From Agrobacterium tumefaciens (GTDB lineage Bacteria; Pseudomonadota; Alphaproteobacteria; Rhizobiales; Rhizobiaceae): a DNA stretch of 64,000 nucleotides. The stretch covers positions 62,001 to 126,000 of the forward strand of contig NZ_CP072308.1 in NCBI RefSeq assembly GCF_017726655.1, read 5' to 3'. The position numbers were made by a program, and so were the translations under genes. This document shows, in pieces, positions 63,435 through 64,000 of this stretch. The number at the start of each line of letters is the position of its first letter. Positions within the stretch are counted from its first letter, which is position 1. The notes beneath the pieces were generated by a model. It was not told the origin of the DNA. It worked only from the letters and a program-made list of their open reading frames with translations, and made no database searches.

Positions 63435-64000
63435 TTAACTCCACAGACCCGTTGTCTCAGATTGAAAGAACGTGAAATCGATATCAGTTTTTGATTTCGA
63501 TTTCAGGTATTTGCATTTATCAAATATTGTTTGATTTTTCTCTGATTTTTCTTCTCCGTGTATAGATACGTACACGGATTTGACTTTGCCTCTATATATT
63601 GCTTCTAGTATATGGTTGTCTGAATCATCGAGGGAATGCCCATATATTACGAGGCAAGCTTTTTCCTTTTCTTTGTCTGAAGATTGACTCATATCAGAGC
63701 TAAATTGCCGAAACCCTGTGTAGAGGTAAGGGTTGTGAAGTATTTTTTCCTTTTTTTCAGCGCTAGATCCTTCTGTCACAAAAATGGGGAAGTAATCACT
63801 GTCTAGTGCTGATCTCGTCTGATCAATGAGCCCCACGTCGGTCCTATTCCAAGCGTTCTTTTTGATCGACGTATCTGCATCAAAGATATGAAGTGCTCCA
63901 TGTAGAAACCATACGTCCGCGAAGTGAGCACTGTACTCTCCGCTCCAAATCAGATATTTATCTGTATTTAACGCCGATGCAAACCCATCGTTGCATTCTT
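63435..64000 (-). CDS. DUF4917 (SIR2-like) protein, 5' end cut by window
   Basis: The minus-strand frame is open to the right edge, so only the C-terminal about 188 residues are seen. VWFLHGALHIFDAD, DYFPIFVTEGSSAEKKEKILHNPYLYTGFRQFS and LVIYGHSLDDSDNHILEAIYRGKVKSVYVSIHG are the conserved blocks of DUF4917, a family whose LHG and GHS..D.HI motifs resemble SIR2-like NAD-processing domains. A GTG at 63836 is only an internal codon. The gene is strikingly AT- and Lys/Ser-rich compared with its neighbours, a sign of recent transfer. SIR2-like proteins often act in phage defence; that role is inferred, not shown. Confidence 0.65.
   Translation of the reverse strand, partial: ECNDGFASALNTDKYLIWSGEYSAHFADVWFLHGALHIFDADTSIKKNAWNRTDVGLIDQTRSALDSDYFPIFVTEGSSAEKKEKILHNPYLYTGFRQFSSDMSQSSDKEKEKACLVIYGHSLDDSDNHILEAIYRGKVKSVYVSIHGEEKSEKNQTIFDKCKYLKSKSKTDIDFTFFQSETTGLWS

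Overview
The window is about 60% GC, densely coded on both strands, and reads as a chromosomal segment of a Rhizobiaceae alphaproteobacterium, most likely of the Agrobacterium tumefaciens complex. The strongest single pointer is a permuted two-piece tmRNA on the minus strand (about 20265-20615) whose tag reads ANDNNAKEYALAA, which I recall as the Agrobacterium tag. A double-length iron-type ABC permease, a Rhizobiaceae-style palindromic intergenic repeat and the general gene content agree with this.

Layout. 0-5.5 kb: the end of a DUF2778 (L,D-transpeptidase-like) gene, a pair of short YdcZ-type transporters, a choline-type binding protein with an alpha/beta hydrolase and a divergent BetI-like repressor sharing one clear operator, and a family 25 glycosyltransferase. 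5.6-18.5 kb: UvrD/PcrA helicase, an AhpD-like protein, an RND efflux pair, a D-lactate-dehydrogenase-type flavoprotein and a long AsmA-family protein. 18.9-27.3 kb: protein quality control and nucleotide genes: a ribbon-helix-helix protein, DUF4169, SspB, tmRNA, DUF2853, thyA, folA, hflK, hflC, a DegP-type protease and an SDR. 27.3-34.5 kb: a GNAT enzyme, serB, miaA, a HerA-like ATPase, then ilvB-ilvH behind a branched-chain leader peptide and attenuator. 34.5-48 kb: two oxidoreductases, a LysE exporter, an ECF sigma/anti-sigma/secreted-protein operon, DUF2269 plus an SDR-DoxX fusion, a RecD-like helicase, a MerR-LuxR hybrid regulator, pdxJ, an NDH-2, a zinc alcohol dehydrogenase with a divergent AraC regulator, and an autoregulated TetR gene. 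48-58.3 kb: ilvC, a RbsD/FucU mutarotase, an aminotransferase, an iron-type ABC transporter, an EEP-family phosphohydrolase and a diguanylate cyclase.

58.4-64 kb is the most plastic stretch. tRNA-Thr(UGU) is followed 1425 bp later by a perfect 49-nt copy of its 3' end. Between the copies lie the C-terminal stump of a tyrosine recombinase, a DUF1796 gene and about 480 bp without a convincing gene: a small decayed integrative element. After it come a membrane protein, an NTF2-like protein, a J-domain protein, a DUF922 putative protease and a PRC-barrel protein. The right edge cuts an AT-rich DUF4917 (SIR2-like) gene that looks foreign.

I found no CRISPR array, rRNA, complete insertion sequence or complete new defence system. 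The most interesting items are the tRNA-Thr island remnant, the apparently leaderless ilv leader peptide with attenuator, the sspB/tmRNA adjacency, the MerR-LuxR hybrid, the sigma-factor operon, and several clean inverted repeats that look like operators. All family assignments rest on reading motifs, not on searches.
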